Shown: piece by piece, positions 18,341 to 26,310 of the stretch
How the letters are laid out: every line of letters begins with the position of its first letter
Numbering within the stretch: the stretch's first letter is position 1
DNA from: Bacilli bacterium
Lineage (GTDB): Bacteria; Bacillota_I; Bacilli_A; RF39; UBA660
NCBI GenBank assembly: GCA_900752905.1
Contig: CAADWX010000022.1
Coordinates: 1-64,000 of the forward strand
Reading direction: 5' to 3'
DNA: 64,000 bases
The notes under the pieces: model-generated
Database searches by the model: none
What the model was told of the DNA's origin: nothing
What the model saw: only the letters and a program-made list of their open reading frames with translations
Translations under genes and position numbers: made by a program

Positions 18341-20041
18341 ATGAGAATAGAAAACTCAAGTTTAAAATTGAAAATAATTGAGCAATTAGGAAATAAAGTA
18401 TTTAAAGAAAAATCAATATCAAATGAAGATATAAAAAAAATTAAAACTTTAACAATTGATACATCTTTAGATGATATACAATCTAAAGATATAGAACTAT
18501 TACCACAATTAGAAGAATTATTACTAATAGGAAATGATATAAAAAAATATAGATTAAATAAATTGAGAAAATTAAATACATTAAAAATTAGGGTAAAAAC
18601 TATTGATGATATTCCAGATTTAAAAAAGATAAAAAAACTTAATGATTTATCAATAGAACTTGATAGTAATGAGAACAGTGATAAATATTTAAATGAAATA
18701 GAGAAATTAAAAAATTTGAATTATTTGACTCTTATAAATTTTAATGTTCAAAGTTTATATTTTTTGAAGAATTTAAAAGAATTATATAAATTAAAAATAT
18801 TAAATAGTATTAAATATGAAATAAAAGATATGAAAGTATTATCAGACTTGTATTTAGAAAGTATATTCTTTGAAAATATGATTATTCATAATGAAGATAT
18901 TAAATATATGAATACAGATGCAAAAGAACTTGTTTTAATTAACTGTGGAATTAACTCTTTAGAAGAATTTAAAAAATTTAAAAGATTAAAATTATTAGAT
19001 TTAGAAAACAACGAATTAACGGACTCATCATTTCAGGATTTAAAGAAATTAGTTATGCTTAACCCTAAGATAACAATGAATTTAGGTAATAATAATATAA
19101 CAAATAATAATATTTTAAAAGGTTTAAATAAAACAGAATTAGAAGTTATAACTTGTAATATAGACCCTACGTTATATTCAGTAGAAGATTTTAATTATAA
19201 TGTTAATTTATCTAGTAATTTAAAGTACAATTTATATTTGGATTCATCTGAGTTTATGAAGTTACAATTCGTAGAGAAATCATTAGATAGAATAAATAAA
19301 ATAACTATTGATTTAAAGGATACATGTTTAGAAGATTCTGTACTTGATTATATTTTAAATTTAGAAAATGTAGAGTTGATTTTAAAATTAAATGATTTTA
19401 CAAAAATAAATACTAAACAATTAAAAATTATAAGAAAATATAAAAAGGATCTAAAGATAAATATTACTGAAAATAAGCTAAGAATTCAAGAATTATACAA
19501 TATAGAAGAATTTATAGAAATGTATATAAAATTATGTGATATAGTAAATAACGCACCTCAAAAATTAAATGATATAGAAAAAGTATGTTTTGCTTATCTT
19601 TATATTGGTAATAATTATAAAAAAGCAATAGTTAATAAGAAACATAATAAAAGAAATAATAATAATTTATATTCACTTTTTATTGAAAATAAAGGATATG
19701 AAGATGGTATTGCTGATGTAATGAAATTATTACTTACAGCTTTTAATTTAAAAGTAGTAACTGTAGAAGCAAAGAGTGAAACAGGTGATATAAAAACGTG
19801 GAATAAAGTTAAATTATTTAATTCCTGGTATAATATGGATCTTGAATCAGATTTGATAGAACTAGAAAAAGGCAATGTACTTAAATATTTTTTAAGAGGA
19901 GAATTAGATTTTAATCATACTAAATATATAACAGATAATAACATTAAATGTGCAGATAATGGTATAGATATGAATACATTAATTAATCAATTGTACTTGA
20001 TGAATAAAAAAATAAATGAAAAAGAAAAAATATCAGTTTAA
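18341..20041 (+). CDS. Leucine-rich-repeat protein with degenerate transglutaminase-like C-terminal domain
   Basis: A 566-residue protein without signal peptide or membrane helix, so probably cytoplasmic. AAGGGTGAT precedes the ATG. Residues about 45-400 consist of irregular leucine-rich repeats (LPQLEELLLIGNDIKKYRL, LKLLDLENNELTDSS). Residues about 410-540 follow the layout of a bacterial transglutaminase-like domain: a LNDIEKVCFAYLYIGNNYKKA helix, KGYEDGIADVMKLLLTAFNL where the catalytic Cys normally sits, KTWNKVKLFNSWYNMD where the His sits. Here Cys is replaced by Glu and His by Lys, with only the Asp kept, so peptidase or crosslinking activity is unlikely. The fold assignment is an inference from pattern; a protein-binding role is possible. 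Confidence 0.6.
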   Translation: MRIENSSLKLKIIEQLGNKVFKEKSISNEDIKKIKTLTIDTSLDDIQSKDIELLPQLEELLLIGNDIKKYRLNKLRKLNTLKIRVKTIDDIPDLKKIKKLNDLSIELDSNENSDKYLNEIEKLKNLNYLTLINFNVQSLYFLKNLKELYKLKILNSIKYEIKDMKVLSDLYLESIFFENMIIHNEDIKYMNTDAKELVLINCGINSLEEFKKFKRLKLLDLENNELTDSSFQDLKKLVMLNPKITMNLGNNNITNNNILKGLNKTELEVITCNIDPTLYSVEDFNYNVNLSSNLKYNLYLDSSEFMKLQFVEKSLDRINKITIDLKDTCLEDSVLDYILNLENVELILKLNDFTKINTKQLKIIRKYKKDLKINITENKLRIQELYNIEEFIEMYIKLCDIVNNAPQKLNDIEKVCFAYLYIGNNYKKAIVNKKHNKRNNNNLYSLFIENKGYEDGIADVMKLLLTAFNLKVVTVEAKSETGDIKTWNKVKLFNSWYNMDLESDLIELEKGNVLKYFLRGELDFNHTKYITDNNIKCADNGIDMNTLINQLYLMNKKINEKEKISV

Positions 20042-20054
20042 TTGATATTTTTTT
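20026..20054. terminator. Bidirectional terminator
   Basis: AAATATCA / TGATATTT hairpin with A and T runs, between the convergent LRR gene and the small membrane-protein gene. Confidence 0.75.
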
Positions 20055-20433
20055 AGATTTCTATATTTTCAAATTCACTTATGGCATCTTTATTGTAGTT
20101 TTTAATTACAACATATATTGATATTAAAGCTGCACATAATACTAAGATACTTCCAAAAAGTTGAAGTTCTAGTGATGATGTATCTTCATTATTATTTTTG
20201 ATTTTTTTATAATTTTCATAATTAGCATATAAGAATACTAAACAGATTATTACTACAATACTTCTATTTATAAGTAGAATACTAGATCTCGTTTTGCTTT
20301 TAAAAATTCCAATACCTTTAGTTTTTTTCTTTTCTTCATCATAGAGTAATAAAAAAGATACTATTAAAACTATTTCATATATTATAGTAGCATACTCTTG
20401 ATATTTAATTAGCTGAACCTCTTTATTATTCAT
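20053..20433 (-). CDS. Small hypothetical membrane protein
   Basis: Not recognised; 126 residues with three hydrophobic helices (about 15-32, 52-70, 90-110) and a basic loop between the first two, suggesting an integral membrane protein. No Shine-Dalgarno sequence is visible. Instead TATAAT ends five bases before the ATG on the minus strand, so the transcript could start at or next to the start codon (leaderless). Alternatively the true start or gene model is different. Confidence 0.5.
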   Translation of the reverse strand: MNNKEVQLIKYQEYATIIYEIVLIVSFLLLYDEEKKKTKGIGIFKSKTRSSILLINRSIVVIICLVFLYANYENYKKIKNNNEDTSSLELQLFGSILVLCAALISIYVVIKNYNKDAISEFENIEI

Positions 20434-20496
20434 ATTAAATTATATGAAAAAGTAAGAAAAATAAAGTAAAAACAATATAAATTTATAAAAAAAATC

Positions 20497-20525
20497 TTGA
20501 TTTTAATATATAGTTATGATAACAT
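20497..20525 (+). promoter_or_regulatory. Promoter of hup
   Basis: TTGATT, 17-base spacer, TAACAT at 20520-20525 with extended TGA. Confidence 0.65.
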
Positions 20526-20577
20526 TTAAGTGTAAGCAAGATAGCTTAACAGTTAAGACAATAGGAGGTAAATTAAA

Positions 20578-20850
20578 ATGTCAAAAACTCAATTAGTAGA
20601 TTTTATCGCAGAAGAAGTTGGATTAACTAAAACTGATGCTGCTAAAGCTTTAGAAGCTGTTCAAAATGGAGTAGTTAAAGGATTAAAAGAAGAAGGAAAA
20701 GTAACTTTAACAGGATTTGTTACATTTACTGCTAAACATAAAGATGCTTCAACTGGACGTAATCCAAGAACTGGTGAAGCTGTTACAATTCCTGCAAGAA
20801 CTGTTGTTACAATTAAAGCTGGTTCTAAATTAAAAGAAGCTTTAAATTAA
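20578..20850 (+). CDS. hup: Histone-like DNA-binding protein HU
   Basis: HU dimers bend and compact DNA and coat the nucleoid. It has exactly 90 residues, family standard. It begins MSKTQLVDFIAEEVGLTKTDA; the DNA-binding arm contains GRNPRTGEAVTIPARTVV with the conserved Arg-Asn-Pro tip. AGGAGGTAA precedes the ATG. Codon choice is more restricted than in neighbours, as expected for a highly expressed gene. Single-gene unit with its own promoter and a strong terminator. Confidence 0.98.
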   Translation: MSKTQLVDFIAEEVGLTKTDAAKALEAVQNGVVKGLKEEGKVTLTGFVTFTAKHKDASTGRNPRTGEAVTIPARTVVTIKAGSKLKEALN

Positions 20851-20858
20851 TTGAAATT

Positions 20859-20884
20859 AAAACTGTTATATTATAACAGTTTTA
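20859..20884 (+). terminator. Terminator after hup
   Basis: AAAACTGTTATA / TATAACAGTTTT, a 12-bp perfect hairpin. The next promoter's minus-35 starts two bases later. Confidence 0.85.
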
Positions 20885-20885
20885 T

Positions 20886-20914
20886 TTGTATATTTATAAA
20901 AAAAGTGCTATAAT
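20886..20914 (+). promoter_or_regulatory. Promoter of the 20952 gene
   Basis: TTGTAT, 17-base spacer, TATAAT at 20909-20914 with extended TGC. Confidence 0.7.
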
Positions 20915-20951
20915 ATTCTTCCATTTTATTTTTGAAAGGAATAGTATTATT

Positions 20952-21764
20952 ATGTTTAATATAGAAATTTTAAATTTATTATTAGATTTGGATTTAGAAC
21001 AATTAAAAAAAATAAGAGAAAAAATAGAAAAAAATAAATGTTTAAAAAAAATTCAAAGAAAAAATAATCAATTATATAATTCAATATTAAAAAATAATAT
21101 TGAATTAAATAATTTAAAAAGTACTGTTGATTTTATAATTACAAATTATAGTAGTAAGACTACGTTTAAACAATTATTTGAAAAATTACTAGAACTTAAT
21201 ATAAAAAATTTTATTTTAACAACTCAAGACTGTATTAATACGGTTTATTATATAAGTGCTAAAACACAATCTATATATACAGATGGAACAATAGAATATG
21301 GAATATACAATAAAAAATATCAGGAACTTGAAAATTATACTCAAAAAATTGTTGATTCTAACTATGTTATTATTATGAATAAAGAAAATCCACTTGAAAA
21401 TATAATAAAAGTTTCAAATATTAATATTGCATTAAAAAAAATACCATCAAAAGATGAACTAAATATTTTATCGCATGATAAACAAAAACTTAGCGATAAT
21501 ACAAAAAATGTAAATGAAATTTTAAATATACTTGAGATAAAAGATAAAACAATTAAATTAGAAAATTTGATTATTAATATGCTTAAGAGAAATGTATTAA
21601 ATAGTGAAAGAAAAGAAGAATTAAAAAAAGAACTTGCTAGTTTATATAACATTATAAAAATATCTAAAAATATAGAAATAGAACTAGAAAATAAAATAAT
21701 AAAAAATGGTATGAGTGATGAAATATTAAAAGATATTTTAGTTAAAAGAAAAGTTAAGGAATGA
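20952..21764 (+). CDS. Hypothetical coiled-coil protein
   Basis: Not recognised; 270 residues, very Lys/Asn/Ile rich. The start ATG at 20952 follows AAAGGA; the frame runs 22 codons upstream across the promoter, which is excluded. Residues 1-60 are a coiled coil (LDLDLEQLKKIREKIEKNK), residues 60-160 look like a small alpha/beta domain (TTQDCINTVYYISAKTQ), and the last 110 residues are again helical. No membrane helix. Its stop overlaps the ribosome-binding region of the nucleotidyltransferase gene, with which it probably forms an operon. Confidence 0.6.
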   Translation: MFNIEILNLLLDLDLEQLKKIREKIEKNKCLKKIQRKNNQLYNSILKNNIELNNLKSTVDFIITNYSSKTTFKQLFEKLLELNIKNFILTTQDCINTVYYISAKTQSIYTDGTIEYGIYNKKYQELENYTQKIVDSNYVIIMNKENPLENIIKVSNINIALKKIPSKDELNILSHDKQKLSDNTKNVNEILNILEIKDKTIKLENLIINMLKRNVLNSERKEELKKELASLYNIIKISKNIEIELENKIIKNGMSDEILKDILVKRKVKE

Positions 21765-21770
21765 TGAGAA

Positions 21771-22424
21771 TTGTATGAATCTGCTATACAAGTATTAAAA
21801 ATAATAAATTCAAATAAGTATGAAGCATATATTGTAGGAGGCTTTGCTAGAGACTTATATTTAAATAAAACAAGTGATGATATTGATATATGTACAAATG
21901 CTAAATATGAGGAATTAATTAATTTATTCCCTGATATGATTAATAAAGGATTTGGAAGTTATATATTAAAATATAAAGGTTTTATATTTGAAGTGACTAC
22001 ATATAGACGTGAATTAGAGTATATGAATAATAGATATCCAAAAGTAGAATTTATAAATGATGTAAAAGAAGATTTAAAAAGAAGAGATTTTACAATTAAT
22101 ACACTTATGATAGATAAAACTGAAAAATTTATTGACTTAATGAATGCAAGAGATGATATTGAAAATAAAATAATAAAGTGCGTAGGTAATACAGATATAA
22201 AGATTAAAGAAGATTCTCTTAGAATAATAAGAGCTCTTAGGTTTTCTAGTGATTTAGATTTTAAACTTGATGATGAATTAATTTTTTCAATAGAAAAATA
22301 TAAAAGTAATTTAAAGAATATATCAAGTAAGAGAATAGAAAAAGAAATAAGTAAAGTTAAAAAAATAGATAAATTTAATAATTTAATTAGTTATTTTAAA
22401 ATAAATAATTATTTAAAAAAATGA
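21771..22424 (+). CDS. Short CCA-adding / poly(A) polymerase family nucleotidyltransferase (head and neck only)
   Basis: Class II tRNA nucleotidyltransferase family. The start is TTG at 21771 after AAGGA; no in-frame ATG lies before the catalytic motif. Motif A is complete (YIVGGFARDLYLNKTSDDIDICTNA, residues about 19-43, with GGxARD and DxD), followed by the motif C region RRDFTINTLMID and motif D RALRFSSDLDF. The protein ends at 217 residues, whereas bacterial CCA enzymes run to about 400, so the body and tail domains that help hold tRNA are missing. The downstream DNA is taken by the convergent spoVB gene (16-base overlap), so there is no room for a lost tail. Could be a minimal CCA enzyme or a truncated paralogue. 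Confidence 0.75.
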   Translation: MYESAIQVLKIINSNKYEAYIVGGFARDLYLNKTSDDIDICTNAKYEELINLFPDMINKGFGSYILKYKGFIFEVTTYRRELEYMNNRYPKVEFINDVKEDLKRRDFTINTLMIDKTEKFIDLMNARDDIENKIIKCVGNTDIKIKEDSLRIIRALRFSSDLDFKLDDELIFSIEKYKSNLKNISSKRIEKEISKVKKIDKFNNLISYFKINNYLKK

Positions 22425-23701
22425 TTAAGTTTAAATAAATTATAAAATGTAACTAGTATCATACTTATAATTATGCTTATAATAAGTCCCCAAAGTCCAA
22501 TATGAAAATATGAAAATATAAATAGTGCAGCGCATCTTGCTATAGTACCTATAAGAGTTGAATACATTGATTCTTTAGCTTTACCAATTGCTTGAAGTGA
22601 TGCAGAAAGAGGAGATTGTATATATTGTAATAAACAAAATGGAGCGAGTGTTTTTAAATAAAGAACTCCTTTTTTTGTACCATAAATTGTGTTAAGTAAA
22701 AATTCTGGAAATAATTCTACTATTATAGTGAATATTATTCCTATAAATAGTGATACAAATATAGCTTGATACATCTTTGTTCTAGCGTATTTTTTATTAT
22801 TATTAACATAATTTTTACTTACTATTGGAATTAATGCTTGAGATATAGCCATTGTAAAAAATGAAGGAATCAAAAGAAGAGGAAGTACATAACCACTAAT
22901 AATGCCATATTCACTAACAATAAAATTATTAGAATAACCTATATGAAGTAATATTGATGTAAGTATTATAGGTTCTAAAAAGTATCCTAAATTACCAATT
23001 AATCTATTTCCAGTAGTTGGAATTCCAATATTTAATACTTCTTTAATTCCTGTTTTATCAATCTTAAAATCTTCTTTTGTTATATGTACATTTTTAGGCA
23101 AAAATAAATATAAAATTATTATAGATGAAATTTCACTTAATATATTTGATAAAATAGCAATTGCTATAGCGAACTCTATTCCTATTTTTATAAAAATAGG
23201 TAAAGTTATGAAAAGAAAAATAAGTCTTATTATATCTTCAAGAACATTAGAAAAAACATGTGGAAACATTCTTTCTTTACCAAAAAAATATCCTCTTATT
23301 ATAGATGAAATACTAATAAAAGGAAGTACAAATGCTATAGATAAAACACCTAGATAAGTATCTGGTTCATGTAACATATTATAAGATATAAATTTAGCTG
23401 AGAAAAGAACAAATATAAAAAGTATTGTATTAATAAAAATGGAAATTGGGATAACAGATATAAGTATGTTTTTTCCTCTTTGCCTTTCTTCAGAAACTAA
23501 TTTTGAAATAGCTATTGGAAATCCAAGTTGACATATAGAAATTAAAGCCATAAATGTAGGCATAATAAGCATATATTTTCCAATACCTTCATCACCTAAA
23601 TACCTTGTTGTAATTATTTTTATGATAAGTCCTAATATTTTTGTTAATGCTCCTCCTATAATAAGTATTAAAGTTGACCTTATAAATTTGCTTTTTTTCA
23701 T
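22409..23701 (-). CDS. spoVB: Stage V sporulation protein B-like lipid flippase (MOP superfamily)
   Basis: A 430-residue protein with about 12 to 14 membrane helices. It begins MKKSKFIRSTLILIIGGALTKILGLI, with the family-typical RYLGDEGIGKYML and an ISKLVSEERQRG loop. In Bacillus SpoVB is needed for spore cortex synthesis and the family translocates lipid-linked glycan precursors. AAGGAG precedes the ATG. It is divergent from comN, and the spoVB-comN-secDF neighbourhood matches B. subtilis, which supports the SpoVB name over other flippases. The MATE-like protein at 59888 is a different branch. Confidence 0.85.
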   Translation of the reverse strand: MKKSKFIRSTLILIIGGALTKILGLIIKIITTRYLGDEGIGKYMLIMPTFMALISICQLGFPIAISKLVSEERQRGKNILISVIPISIFINTILFIFVLFSAKFISYNMLHEPDTYLGVLSIAFVLPFISISSIIRGYFFGKERMFPHVFSNVLEDIIRLIFLFITLPIFIKIGIEFAIAIAILSNILSEISSIIILYLFLPKNVHITKEDFKIDKTGIKEVLNIGIPTTGNRLIGNLGYFLEPIILTSILLHIGYSNNFIVSEYGIISGYVLPLLLIPSFFTMAISQALIPIVSKNYVNNNKKYARTKMYQAIFVSLFIGIIFTIIVELFPEFLLNTIYGTKKGVLYLKTLAPFCLLQYIQSPLSASLQAIGKAKESMYSTLIGTIARCAALFIFSYFHIGLWGLIISIIISMILVTFYNLFKLNHFFK

Positions 23702-23793
23702 ATTTTTCTCCTTAAAAACTTTAAAAAATTCATAATATCATATATAATGTATATGAATATCTGTTTTAAATTATTAAAGAATATGGTGATAAT

Positions 23794-24063
23794 ATGGATT
23801 TAGAATTTGGTACATTAGAAGAGCTTTATAAAAGGTTAAAACCTGCTTTGTTAACTAAAAAAAATGAACTAAAAAGAAGTGGGATAGAATATATAAAAGA
23901 AGAAGATATATGGAATTATTTAACTAAAGTAAAGTGGGCAAATTCAAAAAATTTATTATTATATCAAATGGTAAATGATATACTAAATGTTCCTAATATT
24001 CGAATAGAAAAATATGTAAAAGATAAAATGAGTATAAGAAATAGAAATATATACTTTGAGTAA
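23794..24063 (+). CDS. comN: Post-transcriptional regulator, ComN-like
   Basis: An 89-residue helical protein. In B. subtilis ComN (YrzD) regulates comE mRNA stability/localisation and lies between spoVB and secDF, exactly as here. The protein shows the family layout: LYKRLKPALLTKKNELKRSG, then a helical region IKEEDIWNYLTKVKWANSKNLLLYQMVNDILNVP, and a short basic tail. GGTGAT precedes the ATG. The assignment rests on length, pattern and synteny. Confidence 0.75.
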   Translation: MDLEFGTLEELYKRLKPALLTKKNELKRSGIEYIKEEDIWNYLTKVKWANSKNLLLYQMVNDILNVPNIRIEKYVKDKMSIRNRNIYFE

Positions 24064-24075
24064 AGGATGGGATTT

Positions 24076-26280
24076 ATGAAAAATAAAGTTAGTTTTAAAG
24101 TTCTAATTAAATATATAATTATAATGATATTTATATTAGCTATAAGTGGATTTGGTTTTTATAAGGTATTTAATTCACTTAATTATGGTTTAGATTTAAA
24201 AGGTGGATTTGAAATTTTATATAAAGTTGATAGTATTGATGGAAGTGATGTTACTGAGGATATGGTAACAAATACTTACAAAACTATATCAAAAAGAATA
24301 GATGGTTTAGGATTAACTGAACCTAATATAGAAATTGAAGGAACAGATAGAATTAGAATACAACTTGCTGGAGTAAAAGATTCAGATTCTGCAAGAAGTA
24401 CTTTAAGTCAAGTAGCAAATTTAACATTTAGAGACACAAAAGATAATTTAATAATGAATAGTGATGTATTAGAAGCAGGAGGAGCTTATTATCAATATGA
24501 TAATTTAAAGCATACTGTTGTTCTTAAAATAAAAGATATAGACAAATTCTTTAAAGAAACAGAAAAAATAAGAACAAGTGATAATCCAGTAATGGTTATA
24601 TGGCTTGATTATAGTTATATGAAAGATTCATATACAAAGGATAAAGAAAAATGTGGTACAAGTGAATCACATTGCTTATCTGCAGCAACAATAAGTACTC
24701 AATTAACAGGTCAATATGTTACAATAACTGGTAATTTTACTGAAGATGAAGCTAAAGAATTAGTAAATCAAATAAATTCTGGTAGTTTACCAACAAAATT
24801 AACTGAAATTTCTTCTAAAACAGTTACAGCCTCTTTTGGAGGAAATTCTTTAAATAAAACTCTTATTGCAGGCGCTATAGGATTATTACTTGTTGTAGTA
24901 TTTATGATATCAACTTATAGAGTATCAGGACTTGTAGCGTCAGTTAGCCTTATTCTTTATACATTTATATCATTCTTTATATTCTGGCTAGTAGGTGGTA
25001 CACTAACTCTTCCAGGTATAGCAGCAATGTTACTTGGTATTGGTATGGCAGTAGATTCAAATATAATTAATTTTACAAGAATAAAAGATGAATTAAAAAA
25101 TGGTGTTTCATTAAAAGAAGCAAATGAAAAAGGTAATAAAAATTCAATTGGTACAATTATAGATGCTAACGTAACAACACTTATTGTAGCAGTTATTCTA
25201 TTTATATTTGGTGAAAGTAGTATAAAAGGATTTGCTACAATGCTTATGATAAGTATATTTGCTACTATGTTTATAATGGTTATATTAACTAGAATTTTAT
25301 TGAATAAAATAGTAAAAACAGGATACTTTGATAATAAAACAAAAGCATTTATTGGAGCAAAAAACAGTTTACACATTGTAGAAAAAGCTAAAAAGTTTGA
25401 TTTTGTAAAAAATAATAAATTTTATTTGATGATAGTTGGTTTAATATTAGTATTAGGATTTGTATCAATATACTTTAAAGGATTTAAATTAAGCGTTGAA
25501 TTTAAAGGTGGTACATCAATAAGTATAAATTCAGAAAATAAAATAAATGTATCTGATGTAAAACAAGAAATTGAATCTATGGGTTATACTGTTTATGATG
25601 AAGAAATAATTAGTGATAATCAAATTGATTTAAAAGTAAATGAAAGTATATTAGAAAGTGAAATCGTAAATACACAAGAAAAGTTAGTAGATAAATTTGA
25701 TGCTAGTGTTGATATAAATACAGTATCAAATATCGTAAAAAGAGAATTAATTAAAAATGCAATAAAATCAGTTGTTATAGCTATAATTGGAATTATTATT
25801 TATATATCATTACGTTTATCATTCTCATTTGCAATAAGTGCGATTATTGCTTTAGTACATGATGTATTAATAACAGTAATAGTATTTAGTATATTTAAAC
25901 TTGAGGTTTCAACTTTATTTATAGCAGCTATTTTGTCTATTATTGGATATTCAATAAATGATACTATAGTTACATTTGATAGAATTAAAGAAGTAAAAAA
26001 TAATAAAAAGAATATAAAGAAAAAAGAAGAGTTAAAAGAAGTAATAAATGATAGTATAAAATCTACATTAACACGTAATATTTTAACTTCTATTACGACT
26101 TTAATTCCAATAATTTGTTTAATTATATTTGGTTCACATGAAATATTTAACTTTAATATAGCTATGTTAGCAGGTTTAATTGCTGGTTCTTGTTCTTCTC
26201 TTTTCTTAGCAACCACTATATATTATTTACTTGAAAAGAAAAATGTAGGTAAATCAAAAAAGAAAAAATGGTATGAATAA
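24076..26280 (+). CDS. secDF: Protein translocase subunits SecD and SecF fused (SecDF)
   Basis: SecDF uses the proton gradient to pull preproteins through SecYEG. It has 734 residues in one chain, as in Bacillus. The SecD half begins with one membrane helix, then GLDLKGGFEILYKV (the conserved D1 motif), and a five-helix block with AAMLLGIGMAVDSNIINFTRIKDEL. The SecF half has SVEFKGGTSISI, AIIALVHDVLITV and IIGYSINDTIVTFDRIKE. The ATG at 24076 is used because AAAGG sits nine bases before it; the ATG at 24067 lies within the ribosome-binding region. It follows comN after 12 bases. Confidence 0.97.
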   Translation: MKNKVSFKVLIKYIIIMIFILAISGFGFYKVFNSLNYGLDLKGGFEILYKVDSIDGSDVTEDMVTNTYKTISKRIDGLGLTEPNIEIEGTDRIRIQLAGVKDSDSARSTLSQVANLTFRDTKDNLIMNSDVLEAGGAYYQYDNLKHTVVLKIKDIDKFFKETEKIRTSDNPVMVIWLDYSYMKDSYTKDKEKCGTSESHCLSAATISTQLTGQYVTITGNFTEDEAKELVNQINSGSLPTKLTEISSKTVTASFGGNSLNKTLIAGAIGLLLVVVFMISTYRVSGLVASVSLILYTFISFFIFWLVGGTLTLPGIAAMLLGIGMAVDSNIINFTRIKDELKNGVSLKEANEKGNKNSIGTIIDANVTTLIVAVILFIFGESSIKGFATMLMISIFATMFIMVILTRILLNKIVKTGYFDNKTKAFIGAKNSLHIVEKAKKFDFVKNNKFYLMIVGLILVLGFVSIYFKGFKLSVEFKGGTSISINSENKINVSDVKQEIESMGYTVYDEEIISDNQIDLKVNESILESEIVNTQEKLVDKFDASVDINTVSNIVKRELIKNAIKSVVIAIIGIIIYISLRLSFSFAISAIIALVHDVLITVIVFSIFKLEVSTLFIAAILSIIGYSINDTIVTFDRIKEVKNNKKNIKKKEELKEVINDSIKSTLTRNILTSITTLIPIICLIIFGSHEIFNFNIAMLAGLIAGSCSSLFLATTIYYLLEKKNVGKSKKKKWYE

Positions 26281-26310
26281 TAAATTAAAAGATTAGGAAG
26301 TGATATCTTA

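Noticed and set aside
24957-26216. Minus-strand frames opposite secDF
   Set aside because: Antisense shadows of the SecDF membrane segments without SD or family features.
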